Below the pieces are notes generated by a model, which was given only the letters and a program-made list of their open reading frames with translations, was not told the origin of the DNA and did no database searches. Below are positions 54,430-64,000 of a DNA stretch of 64,000 bases, piece after piece. This stretch comes from Diatrype stigma. Its lineage: Eukaryota; Ascomycota; Sordariomycetes; Xylariales; Diatrypaceae. The stretch spans positions 248,001 to 312,000 of the forward strand of contig JAKJXP020000044.1 of NCBI GenBank assembly GCA_022225965.2, read 5' to 3'. The translations under genes were made by a program, and so were the position numbers. Position 1 is the first letter of the stretch. The number at the start of each line of letters is the position of its first letter.

Positions 54430-56340
54430 TCAGTCCGCTCTCGGCCTAACCTTCAGGTAGAAGTCCACGGGCCGGAGACAGAACCAGCCGTCCTGCCTCA
54501 GCTCGCCGCCAGCCAGGTGGTCGGCGTCGGCCGTCTCGAGGTCGACCTCGCGCAGCAGCGTGGCCAGGACGACGAAGCTGAACTGCCAAGCCCAGTGCCG
54601 CCCGATGCACTCGCGCCGGCCGTTGCCGAACCACCGCGTCGCGCCCGCCGGGAGCCGCTCGAACGCCTCCTCGCCCGCCATCATCCGGTCCGGGTCGAAC
54701 CGGTCCGGATCGGCGAACACCGTCGGGTCGCGGTTCACGCCCGACAGCACTATGATCATCGGCTGGTCATGCGCCACTGTGGCAATCGATCACCGTTCTG
54801 CGGTCAGCTGACTATCTATTCATCGATTTTCCTCTTTTCTTGAGGTTGAGGGGGCAAGGAGCGACGCCCGTTGACCGAGAGGAGCAAGTGCGTCTACTAC
54901 TCCCGGAACAAATGCCAGCCCATTGAGGTGAGGGGGAGAAACACAAGGATCTCGGGAAGCGTGCATGTACGCGCGCACGCGCGCGCGCGTGTGTGTGTGC
55001 CTACTTACCCGCGTACTTGCCCCCCGCCAGCAGCACGGGGCTCTTCCCATCCGGCCCCTCGCGCGGGATCGGCTCGATGTTGAACCCCGGCGCCGGGAAC
55101 GTGAGGCGCAGCGACTCCCGGAGCACGGCCTCGACGTACTTGAGGCGCGGCAGGTGCTCGCGCTTGAGGAGCGGCCGTTCCCCTCCTACACCGACGACGG
55201 CATCGAGCTCGCGCCGCGCCTTGGCCACGACGTGCGGGTTCGCCGCCAGGTAGTGCAGGGCGCTGCTCAGCAGGCCCGGCGCCGTGGCGCTGCCGATCGG
55301 CATCGTGACCACCTCGTCGATGACCTGCTCGTCGGTCAGCCGCCGGCCCGTCTGCGGGTCCGCGCCGTGCATGAGCGCCCAGAGCAGGTCGTGGTTGTCG
55401 CCTGCCGCGGACGAAGGATTGGCAACCTCATCCTCCCCCTCCTCCTGCTCCTGTTGGCGCCGGTTCCGCACAATCTCGGCTGCGTAGGCGCGCATGGCGT
55501 CCGTGGCCCGCTGGAACTTGCCGCCGTAGAACAGCCAGTTCAGGATCCGCGGCCGCGTCGGCCGCTTCATCGCCTCCGACGTCGCGTCCTCCATGGCTTG
55601 GACCATGGGGTGCGGTGGTTCCGATTCGGCGTCGTCTGAACCCCCGCCCCCGCCCCCGCTGCTGCTGTTGCTGAGCGTCTGCCCGTACAGCGTGCGCGTT
55701 GTGACCTCGAGGGTCAGGCGGTTGAGATCGGCCAGGGGCGAGACCACTTTTGCCGCCGCTGCCGCCGCCGCCGTCGGGACGTGCGGGTCGCCGTCCCTCC
55801 GGGCGGCCGTCCACTTCTCGACGAGCGCGGCTGTCGCGTCGCGCATCGCGTCGAACATGTTGGCGGCCACGACGTCCGGGCTCAGCTGTGGCGCGATGAT
55901 GCGGTGCGCCACGCCCCAGCTGCCGGCCTCTTCGTGAGGGAAGGCCGTGAACAGCGAGTCGTGCACCGCGTGCCGGATCTCGACGATCGGCCCGCCCACG
56001 AACTTGCGGAAGCGCCGCTCGTCGCACAGCTCCTCGGCCAGCGCTACCCCGGCTACGAACACGAGGGTCTTGCCCAGCACGGTGATCTGGAAGATCTCGC
56101 CTTGACGCAGGGGGGAAGGAGGGGGGGAAAGGGAGGTCAGTATCAGATATTGATAGATGGTGTTGGGGGGTTGGCTCGCCAGCTGCACATAACGTAGGAT
56201 GGTATCTATCCAAAAAGAGTGGCTTACTTACCATATTTCTCGGCGAGCTTCTTTAGAGAAGCCCAGGTGTTGTTCGGGTTGACGTCGAAGATGTTGCCTA
56301 GGAGAGGCACGCCGGGCGGCTGGGGAATAGGCGTAGTCAT
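54430..56340 (-). CDS. CYP505-like cytochrome P450, haem domain only
   Basis: Exons 56340-56232, 56100-55009 and 54776-54430 give 515 residues. The N-terminus MTTPIPQPPGVPLLGNIFDV has no membrane anchor and is that of the self-sufficient P450foxy/BM3-type family (CYP505). The ERR region, RESLRLT, the DPDRFDPDR segment and the haem loop FGNGRRECIGRHWAWQ (Cys457) agree. The protein ends at FYLKVRPRAD, just where the haem domain of a fused enzyme would pass into the reductase linker, so no reductase is present and none lies downstream. The I-helix reads MPIGSATAPG, with Ala where the acid of the acid-Thr pair normally sits. A 40-residue Gly/Ser/Glu-rich insertion follows LYGQTLS. It probably depends on a separate reductase. 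Intron 2 (55008-54777) contains an alternating GC/GT tract. Confidence 0.9.
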
Positions 56341-59300
56341 TCTGGAGTCTCCGAGTTACTAGGAGCTTGTGAATGAAACTCAGCTAAAGTTTCTAGTGTT
56401 GGAAGAATTATTTTTAGGGAGTACGGCGGCGTAGGAAATCTATTTTGCCATATCCAAGGCGGGTATCTCGATTGATGGTTGGCATAGCCGTCGGCGCCCC
56501 CCACGATAATCTCAGGAAGTACAAGGGCAGCCTACGGCATAGTGCTCATCCAATCATGACCGAGCTGTAGTATGACAGCATCGCGATACTACATTCCTGG
56601 ACGCTAATCGAGTGGACGATCGGAAGAATCCAGCACACCATTGTGTTCTGGCGGTGTTGGTTGATAGGCTCAAGTTCGATGATCACCATGATACATGCGT
56701 CGGGTGTGACACTGGGGTGTCTTGAGCTACTAAAATATCGATTCACGATGCCGACATACTTTCCGAACAGTAGAGGGGCCAACTAATTCATCGACAGGAA
56801 CACTGCATAAGCGTATCAACACGGTGCCCCGAAGCCTCGGGAGTTGGTGACGCCCGCCACGCCACCCTCTCGTTGATCCCAAGACAGGTCCTTTATACCA
56901 TGAGTATGCAGCACTAGTCAATTGTATTAGTTTAACGACAATCATGGGTTTTCCTCCAGCGGTAAAATGAGAAGTATAAGTACTACTGCGGCGCACTACG
57001 AGGTCGTATGTCACATTGTAACTAGGATCAGGCATAGATCATAGCACTTGTCACTGGTGTAACGTATGAGCTCGTCGATGATGGGCGTCTTGACAATGAT
57101 TCATCTGGTGGGAATTAGGGTGGATAGCTTGCAACGAGGAATAGGTCCTAACACTTATAGGATTTCTCGTTGATGGCTTATTGGTTGGTGGTTCCATGTC
57201 TTATCGTGTACTTCTAACCCTATCTACACATGTTCTCACGATCGTCGCATCAGATGCCAAGGTAACATGGAGTGTGTCCAGCCTTGTAATGTCGAGAAGC
57301 AGTCTGATATAGCTCCAATTGACCCCGAATCCTTGGCTCCATTGCATGCGACTCTACCAGTTCACCTTGGATTTGTTATAGTTTCGGCAGACACTACTTA
57401 CTAGTACTTAGTGGGAATAGGTAGGAAGTCTGCGGCGACTCGAAGAGGTACGACTCTAAGAATGACCGTTCCATCATGAATTAGTGGGCATTCGAAACTC
57501 GGGAGTCCTACTAGACCCCAAGACTACTTCGTGTTGAAAATTGTAAGAGCGGTACCCCCCTTGCACAACGAAATCAAATGAGGAGGGAGGGGGGAAAGGG
57601 AAGGGAAAGGAAAAAGACGATGAACAGGGAAAGAAGAAGAAGAAAAAAAAGAATTCTGCCACACATGGGTTTCGAACCCGAGGGTGCAAATTTAGCAAAA
57701 TTTTTATAGAGTTCATTCAGTAGTTTGGCTACTGCCTTAGGTCTCTGATATGACACGGACTGCGTCAGTCTTGATCATAACCCCTACTTCAGCTTGGTGT
57801 CTGGTTCTGGCGAAAGTTTGAGCACTTATTAATACCTATATCCTCGCCCGCTAAGTGTTAATCCCCTAAGTTATACCGAATGCTTATTCGGGTGGTTATT
57901 CCAGTGGACTGATTATTCGAGTTAAGTGTTTACCCACGTTCTACCTTCTAAAATATATCCCAGCCCATGGAGAGTGCATCCCCAAACGTATGATTAATGT
58001 TGGCCTTTTGAGGCTAGGAGGCAACCAGTATTTCTACTTCTCATATATACAGGCATTTTTGATATCAAAACCTGTCAAGAGAACACAAATGTGAGGAATA
58101 GACAGAAAATTTAAAGGAATAAGAATACATGATTTGTTGGCACCTCGATCATATGCAACCCACTCTGCCAAAACCGCGAAGATTATAATCGCTATTGCAG
58201 AAGTCAAAAGTTCCTTAGCATCTGCATGACGAAGAATGCAACCCCCCGTTCTAACAACCGACAAAGTAGAAATTCTTTGCGTACATACTCATCCGTCAAT
58301 ATCTAGCATGTTTTAAACTCTAGCGAATAGCTCTTGACCTCAAATCGACCACAGGAAAGATGTTTTCTACTATACTATAATCCTACACGCATGGTACCAC
58401 GATAGTGGCCACTTGGCTAGCTATTACGACCCGTCCAGGAGGTTTCCCGACACAGCTTCTCGAAGCTGCCGACCGAGCAACCCAAGGGCGGAAGGCTAAA
58501 GGGATAAAGGCATAGTAAAAGGCAAGACAGGCAGCAAAAGCAGCGGCTTCTCAATCTAGCACTGGCGTCGATGGCACCAACAAGACGTATACGCTACCCC
58601 TGCAGAGCTTTGTCCCCCTCGTGGAGTTTCTACGCCAGCTGCGATCGACCGGGCTATCTTGCTAAGGGAGACATATGGGGAGAAGCTGAAGGTAGACAAA
58701 CAGTTCCGGCAGGCCACCGAAGAGGAGCCTTGTTCAAATTCCACTCACGACTACTCCATCGGATCTCTTTGGGTCACAAGTAGCTGCGTCTGTCTTAAGG
58801 CAGACACCAGGAATAATCAATACTGAATAAGGGACCAGAACGATGCGTCCACGGGAAGGTCCATGATGATCAGGCTGACTGACGATGGCTTGTGGTCCGC
58901 AGTATATAGTTGAGCTCTTCCCTCCCTATCTCATGCATTTGGCCAAGACCCCTTCGGGCCTTCGGCAACCTTGTTTGCAGTTTGCATACTGATATTGGAT
59001 TAACTACAGCTTGAGCCAGACTTTGTGAGCGATAGAAGGACTCCTACCCCAGAAGCATCATGCGTGCCGGAGGCCCTGTGACAGAGGCTCTGTCCGTAGG
59101 TGGACACAAGCATCCGGCTTAAGTCCCTTCACTGGAAACCTTCTGCCATCGGTCTACCTTGTTATCCACTAATCCTAGATACCCACTTCTCAGATGCACC
59201 CCCTTTTCGAATACAAATGCTCAAAAAAATTGAGGTTGAAGACGTAGACCAGCGAAAATCCCGTCCGAAGAAAGGATGCGTCCGAAAAGTGGGCTTTTAG

Positions 59301-59616
59301 GACTAGAGCACACGCATTTATATCCACCACTCATGTCCCCCATACAAATTAGGCCCACGAGAAGAGCAGCGCTTACCGCCCCTTCTGCTGCTTTTCCCCT
59401 GCTTTTCCCCAAGAGACAATCGAGATTCTACGCCGCTATGCTACATTACCTCTATATTGCAGATGCGAATGCGACATAGAGATTGTACATTGTTTCTGCT
59501 AAGGTCTTTTTTTACCGCATTAGACCTATTAGCATCAAGTAACGCGTTAAGCACGTCGACTCCTGGGAATTGGAACCTAGAAACATGACCATATAATTCT
59601 AACTTTCAATCTCACA
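56341..59616. other. long spacer, no intact gene
   Basis: About 3.3 kb shows no intact gene. It includes a tRNA-like fragment near 57.66 kb and an Ala/Lys-rich reading at about 58440-58780 with internal stops that resembles decayed coding sequence of unknown origin. Microsatellite-like GA runs lie at 57580-57650. Confidence 0.45.
57644..57700 (-). other. possible tRNA-derived fragment
   Basis: On the minus strand GGGTTCGAAACCC resembles a tRNA T-arm/B-box and is followed within about 20 bases by a T-rich run of the kind that ends RNA polymerase III transcripts. The acceptor and D-arm cannot be folded convincingly, so this is at best a tRNA pseudogene or SINE-like remnant. Confidence 0.25.
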
Positions 59617-60627
59617 ATGAAAGGAACACCAACCCTCCCTCGCCATCTTCAAGATCTCACGTACCCTTGTATACGTTACAAAGATAACACCCTGGACGAC
59701 AATCTGCCTGACTTTGGAAGCCCACCCGAAAATGTCCCTCTCTATAGGGCACCCACCGTGGAAGTGGGGGCCCTCGACGCTCTTCCCCTGGAGCTGCTTC
59801 ATGATATAATCTCCCGACTTGATTTGCGCACCCTCACTGATTTTCGGCGTGCCAATAGACGCGCTGCACAGCTGGTTGACTCGCTCCCCCAATACCAGGC
59901 GATTATCAGGCATGCCCTGAATGCACTGCGCGGTATTTTAAGCATCGAAACCGGCAGGTGGATCACTTGCAGCACCCTATACGAAAAGCTTTGTACGTCT
60001 GGGTGTGAAGAGTGTGGTGACTTTGGCGGCTACCTTTATCTCCTCACCTGCAGGCGAGTCTGCTTCATCTGTTTTTCGCGGAACAAACGATATTTTCCAC
60101 TGCCGCTGAGTAATGCAAGCCTGAAGTTTGGACTGGATCGCTCTATCGTGGAAGCACTGCCTTGCATGAAGGTGATAGGGGGCTTATACTCACCAATTGA
60201 GAAGGAGGCACCCCCATCTATCCGAGTCGACTATGAATCTGCTCTCTGCGCTGGAATTTCACACCATGGGTCGATGGAGGCCATGCAAAACTACGTTGAC
60301 GCGGAGAATGAGAAATTGCATGCCTACGAGGAAAGCATTGTACCAGCACAGCAGCCCGGATTTGAGAGGCGCCGCCCGCGACGGCCGCCGATAGGTCATT
60401 TGCAAGATGCAACGACAGGGAACCCCTTCCGATTTGTGGCAATTGCTCGTGTGCCGTGGCTGAGTCGAACATCGGGAGAGGTGGAATGGGGTTTTCATTG
60501 CCGTGGGTGTGAAAAGTACAGACAGCTGCCTCTTCATCACAGACGGAAATTCTCGGTGGTCTCGTTCAGTGATCATCTGAAAGATTGTGGAAGGATTCAA
60601 GATGGAGAGCACGTGGTGGATTCTTGA
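59617..60627 (+). CDS. F-box domain protein
   Basis: The intronless 336-residue protein has an F-box at about residues 50-95 (DALPLELLHDIISRLDLRTL, then DFRRANRRAAQLV), the Skp1-binding motif of SCF ubiquitin ligase adaptors. A Cys-rich segment follows (CTSGCEECGDFGG, then CRRVCFICF, about residues 130-152), as often seen in Sordariomycete F-box proteins and possibly zinc-binding. Later CRGCEKYRQ and DHLKDCG add further Cys/His. No leucine-rich or WD repeats are present, so the substrate-recognition part is unknown. Such proteins are numerous and fast-evolving in filamentous fungi. The adjacent stop-interrupted relic may be a related or downstream gene. Confidence 0.8.
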   Translation: MKGTPTLPRHLQDLTYPCIRYKDNTLDDNLPDFGSPPENVPLYRAPTVEVGALDALPLELLHDIISRLDLRTLTDFRRANRRAAQLVDSLPQYQAIIRHALNALRGILSIETGRWITCSTLYEKLCTSGCEECGDFGGYLYLLTCRRVCFICFSRNKRYFPLPLSNASLKFGLDRSIVEALPCMKVIGGLYSPIEKEAPPSIRVDYESALCAGISHHGSMEAMQNYVDAENEKLHAYEESIVPAQQPGFERRRPRRPPIGHLQDATTGNPFRFVAIARVPWLSRTSGEVEWGFHCRGCEKYRQLPLHHRRKFSVVSFSDHLKDCGRIQDGEHVVDS

Positions 60628-60856
60628 TGTCTGGCTATCAGTGACCCATTGCTCAAAGAGAGAAGTTCCTTCATGCCACCGATGTCCTACTTATATATGC
60701 GGTGTGAGCCCCTATTCATCCCTAAAGCCCTAACGCTAGTACCCCCTTAAGGAGAGAAGGGAGAAGGGGGGCACCATTCGGCACATAACATCCAACAGCA
60801 GCACTTAAGCTGAAATTGGGCAAGGTACCAAGGGAACCTTGACGCCCGGAGATTCT

Positions 60857-61294
60857 ATGATTTTATGCAGAAGACGAGAGCGAGTTCCGCATCTAGTCAG
60901 CTACCAACACGTCAAATACCTCACCATTGACTTTGGTCTGTACGAGGTCGGTGACATGTACTTTGGATCTCTCTATTCTCCCTGCTGCGACCTTTTCCAC
61001 CTGGCGATTGGAATACGGCCCGTGTTTCTCACGATGCGATAACTGGAAAACCTCAAATTTTCAATGTATCAAAACCACCCTACCTGAACTCTCGAAGACC
61101 TGGCATCCTATTCAAGTCGACTACTAGAGCTTCGCATGGGACGAAACCTCCGCTTTAACGTCTATGAGGTCCACACCCTCCCGGATGAGTTGCGGGACAC
61201 GTCTGGGAGAAGGTGGCTAGACCGTTGTAAGTTGTCCAAGTTGAGATTCTTGGCCAACCCCGGCAGAGGATGTTGGATATATGTCCCACACTAG
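60857..61294 (+). pseudogene. stop-interrupted relic of an unknown fungal gene
   Basis: One frame from the ATG at 60857 to the TAG at 61292 reads as a coherent protein (VKYLTIDFGLYEVGDMYFGS, CCDLFHLAIGIRP, then RLLELRMGRN and YEVHTLPDELRD, RWLDRCKLSKLRF) apart from two in-frame stops, TAA at 61040-61042 and TGA at 61085-61087. The sequence recalls the C-terminal part of fungal 2EXR/F-box-associated proteins, but this is a weak impression. About 146 codons without a frameshift suggests recent loss. Confidence 0.45.
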
Positions 61295-62557
61295 CATTTA
61301 CCCACCCCCCTACGTTATCCCCCAGTCTTTTCGATATAGACCGGATGCCTTTTCCTATTAACCAGTTCATATCGAGCATTCAAGAAGAAAGGTGGGGGTC
61401 GGTTAATCTGAGGGGGGATGGGCGGGCTTAATAAGTCCAGCCCTATGGGATATCTTAGATAGGGGGGTATGTATCATGCAGCAGATGATTCCAAATACTT
61501 ATATATAGTATCCATAGCCCTGCAATAGTTGAATTACACGGGTCCTTCCGTGGCTGGGTATCTAGGGAAATATTGATTATGCTGCATGCAAGATAATAGC
61601 CAATCGCATTATCAAGGCAATATGGTTGATGTTGATTTTAAGTTGTGTGCATGAGCTCCAGCCCAATTGAAGTATCCCGATAACCCCTATCCCTCCCACC
61701 CACCTGCACCAATATGTGGCACTTTATCTTACATATTTGCCGAACCAAACATGACGTCTTTCACTCGGCGATAATAGTCAGTTGCATCTGGTTTCTTTTT
61801 GCATGCGAAACGGGTGGCTGGTCGGCCCAATTGCGGGATTGCGGCTAGAAAAGCACAATACAACCTGATACACACAGGAGAACGCCATCTGACTAAGACA
61901 CAGCTATGCTCACCGCTACCGCCTCGAGAACTATCACTACAGCGACCATGCCAGACTGCATAAAACCTCCTGTGATATTGAGTGATCATTCAATACGAGC
62001 AATCTAAAGCTGGCGTACCGGCCCGTTGTCGAAAACACATATCCTGTATAATACGATTACGACAAGGGCCACAACTAATAAGGTAGTGGGACAGCTCATC
62101 AATTCTCCGGGGGCTATCGTTCCGTCCGGCGACTGCAGCCTGATATATGATGTGGCAGGATGAATCAGTGCCTACCTACCTTGGTAGCATATCACGAAGC
62201 GGTGACTTCCAGATGTAGCTTGTGTCCTGGCATGATAGGCGGCTTATGAGACCGTTCAGCAGGAAACTAGCGTCCACTATTGATGCATGTTATGATGTAG
62301 GTTTGGGCCAGCCCTTTCCTTCCCCGCAAAACGCAAGTATGACGATACGATCATGAGTATAAATAAACGGCTACATCTGCTTCGCAATGGCGGGAGAGCT
62401 GCTTGTATGTCGAGAATTCGAGCTCCCCTAGCGGTATTAACAAGTGACCGGCATCCCCGAATCAACGGAGACCATTATCACCCTTTGTATTGGTTCTAAA
62501 CAACGATATTCAATAGTTTTACCTTAGCATACCGTGGACGACCAACATCTGGTAAGC
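61295..62557. other. spacer and promoter, no gene seen
   Basis: AT-rich spacer upstream of the secreted hydrolase. Minus-strand frames at 61729-61989 and 62277-62465 show no recognisable feature. Confidence 0.5.
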
Positions 62558-64000
62558 ATGGTTCGTATCGGCCTTCCAGGGCTTGTCGTGGTCTCGGCAG
62601 CCAAGCTCGCGTCATGCCAGTGCCAGAACCTCACGATCCCGATCTCCATATCATCTCAGAATAGCAAGTTCAACCTCACAGCGCCATCCAGCAACATCGA
62701 GGTGACGAACTTCATCCTCAACCTCGCGCAGCAGGGCAACAACTTCACGGAGGATATCGCGACTGGCGTAAGCTTTCAGCCCAAACCTAAGAACGAACAA
62801 GAAGGAACGAAAGAAAAAGAAAACAGCAGGGACTGACTAGCAGATGTGAGGTGGTCAAAAACAGTACGCGACAGTATCGGGCAACTACTCCATAGCGGCG
62901 CAGTACTGCACGCCGGACGCGGGGCCCGGCACGGCTCTGCAGGTGCTGACCCACGGCGTCGGCTTCGACCGGTCGTACTGGGACTTCCCGATCCACGACC
63001 ACAACTACAGCTACGTGGCCCAGGCCCTGGAGCGGGGGTACAGCACCTTCGCGTACGACCGCCTCGGCATCGGGCAGTCGTCGCACGGAGAGCCCGTCAA
63101 CGAGATCCAGTCGACGCTCGAGGTCGCAGCGCTCCGGGCCCTGACGACGGGCCTGCGGAGCGCTACGCTTCCCGGAATCACCGACTCGTACGCCAAGGTC
63201 TTCCACGTCGGTCACAGCTTCGGCTCCATTCAGGTGAGGCCTATCTACCTATGGTTTTGCTCTCTTTGAACGCCCCCCTTTTCCTTCCAGGGGGGAGGGG
63301 GGTGTTATTTAATAAGCCTCCTTTTCGAAAATGCACATGAGCACGAACGAGAATGCTTCGCTCGTGGCACTAGGATGCCTTCCACTGACCCCCCAAAACC
63401 GTGCATATAGACCTACGGCCTCACGGCAGAAGTCGCCGCGGAGGGCAAGGGCGAGACCATCTCGGACGGCATCGCGCTCACGGGCTTCAGCGCGGCGTCC
63501 CAGTTCGTCCCGTACTTCCTCTTCGGCGGGCAGTTCGTGTCCGCGCCCACGCTTCCCGCCGGGGCCGGCGCGTCCTACGCCAACGGCTACCTCGCGGCGG
63601 GCAGCAACTCGTCCGTGCAGACCAACTTCTTCGCGCCCGGCATGTTCGACCCGGAGGTGCTGGCCGCGGCGGCGCGGACGGGCCAGCCCGTCACCGTCGG
63701 CGAGCTCTTGACGCTCGCGGCGCCGGCGTCTAAACCGAATGGGTACAGCGGACCGGTGCTGGTGGTGACTGGAGGTAATAAATCCTTAACCCCCCCCCCC
63801 CCCCCCCCCCACACGCCCCTTATTTATCCCCAACCCCTATTGCCTCCCGGGTATGTTAGGACGCAATTGCTGATAAGAGAGCTCGCCTCGTGCCTGTTCA
63901 TCAATCATTAGACCGAGATATCCCGTTCTGCGGTGGTGACTGTACGACTTCCAACTCCTCGCTTCCAGCCATGCTACAAGCGAGCTTTGGCAACGCGAGC
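62558..64000 (+). CDS. secreted alpha/beta hydrolase (5' part; runs off the window)
   Basis: Exons 62558-62767, 62865-63233, 63411-63774 and 63912 onward give 344 residues before the window ends. A signal peptide (about residues 1-20) precedes a mature domain with several N-glycosylation sequons. YDRLGIGQSSHG is the strand-helix typical of alpha/beta hydrolases. The nucleophile Ser188 lies in VGHSFGSIQ, and the acid is probably Asp315 in VVTGDRDIPFC. The catalytic His must lie beyond position 64000. Joins restore DIATG|YATVSGNY, GSIQ|TYGLTAEV and VVTG|DRD. Fungal secreted members of this type are annotated only as alpha/beta hydrolases; the substrate is unknown. Intron 3 carries a run of 21 C. 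Confidence 0.88.
63790..63810 (+). repeat. poly-C run of 21 in an intron
   Basis: A 21-base C homopolymer lies in intron 3 of the secreted hydrolase, 15 bp after the donor site. Its exact length may be a sequencing estimate. Confidence 0.85.

Noticed and set aside
57640..57780. tRNA gene on the minus strand
   Set aside because: A B-box-like GGTTCGAAACC and a T-rich run are present, but acceptor, D-arm and anticodon stems do not fold; kept only as a possible fragment.
58440..58780. Ala/Lys-rich reading suggestive of a transposase tail
   Set aside because: Several stops and no catalytic motif; the resemblance is too weak to call a mobile element.

Overview
The window is nuclear DNA of a filamentous ascomycete (Pezizomycotina, most likely a Sordariomycete). 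The genes carry short introns of about 50-160 bp with GTRNGT donors and GCTAAC/CTAAC-type branch points. Coding sequence is GC-rich, the spacers are long and AT-richer with much CCTA/GTAC simple sequence, and the families are typically fungal. Exon joins were worked out by hand from reading frame, splice signals and family motifs; no alignment or database search was run.

Left arm (1-10.7 kb): the C-terminal end of an alpha/beta hydrolase; a single-exon cytochrome P450 (-) divergent from a homogentisate 1,2-dioxygenase-like protein (+); an NCS1 purine/cytosine-type permease (+); an aldehyde dehydrogenase (-); and the decayed 3' half of a GMC oxidoreductase gene (-). An identical 16-bp sequence, TATCTTGCCGGCCGGG, lies in the P450/dioxygenase divergent promoter (inverted) and in the permease promoter, and a third copy matching 14 of 16 lies in the divergent promoter. 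This points to a co-regulated oxidative or aromatic-catabolic cluster whose ring-cleavage enzyme is divergent. It is the best candidate here for an undescribed system.

Middle (10.9-33.4 kb): a ferroportin-type iron exporter, an AlkB-like dioxygenase, and a glutamine-rich disordered protein. The last is preceded by about 1.75 kb of sense strand with no ATG at all, which I read as an exceptionally long 5' leader under selection. Then come an alpha/beta-hydrolase pseudogene, a small secreted Cys-rich CVNH-like protein, a secreted intradiol dioxygenase-like protein, and cytosolic glutamine synthetase with GATA-factor sites in its promoter.

Right arm (37.8-64 kb): a large disordered protein of unknown function; a polytopic membrane protein; a Cdc50/Lem3 flippase subunit; a NASP/Sim3/Hif1 histone chaperone; a GT31-like glycosyltransferase; an assembly gap with mirrored poly-G/poly-C; a CYP505-like P450 haem domain without a reductase; an F-box protein next to a stop-interrupted relic; and the 5' part of a secreted alpha/beta hydrolase running off the end. 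Most of these are ordinary housekeeping genes and not a cluster. No intact transposon, rRNA gene, convincing tRNA or CRISPR array was seen.
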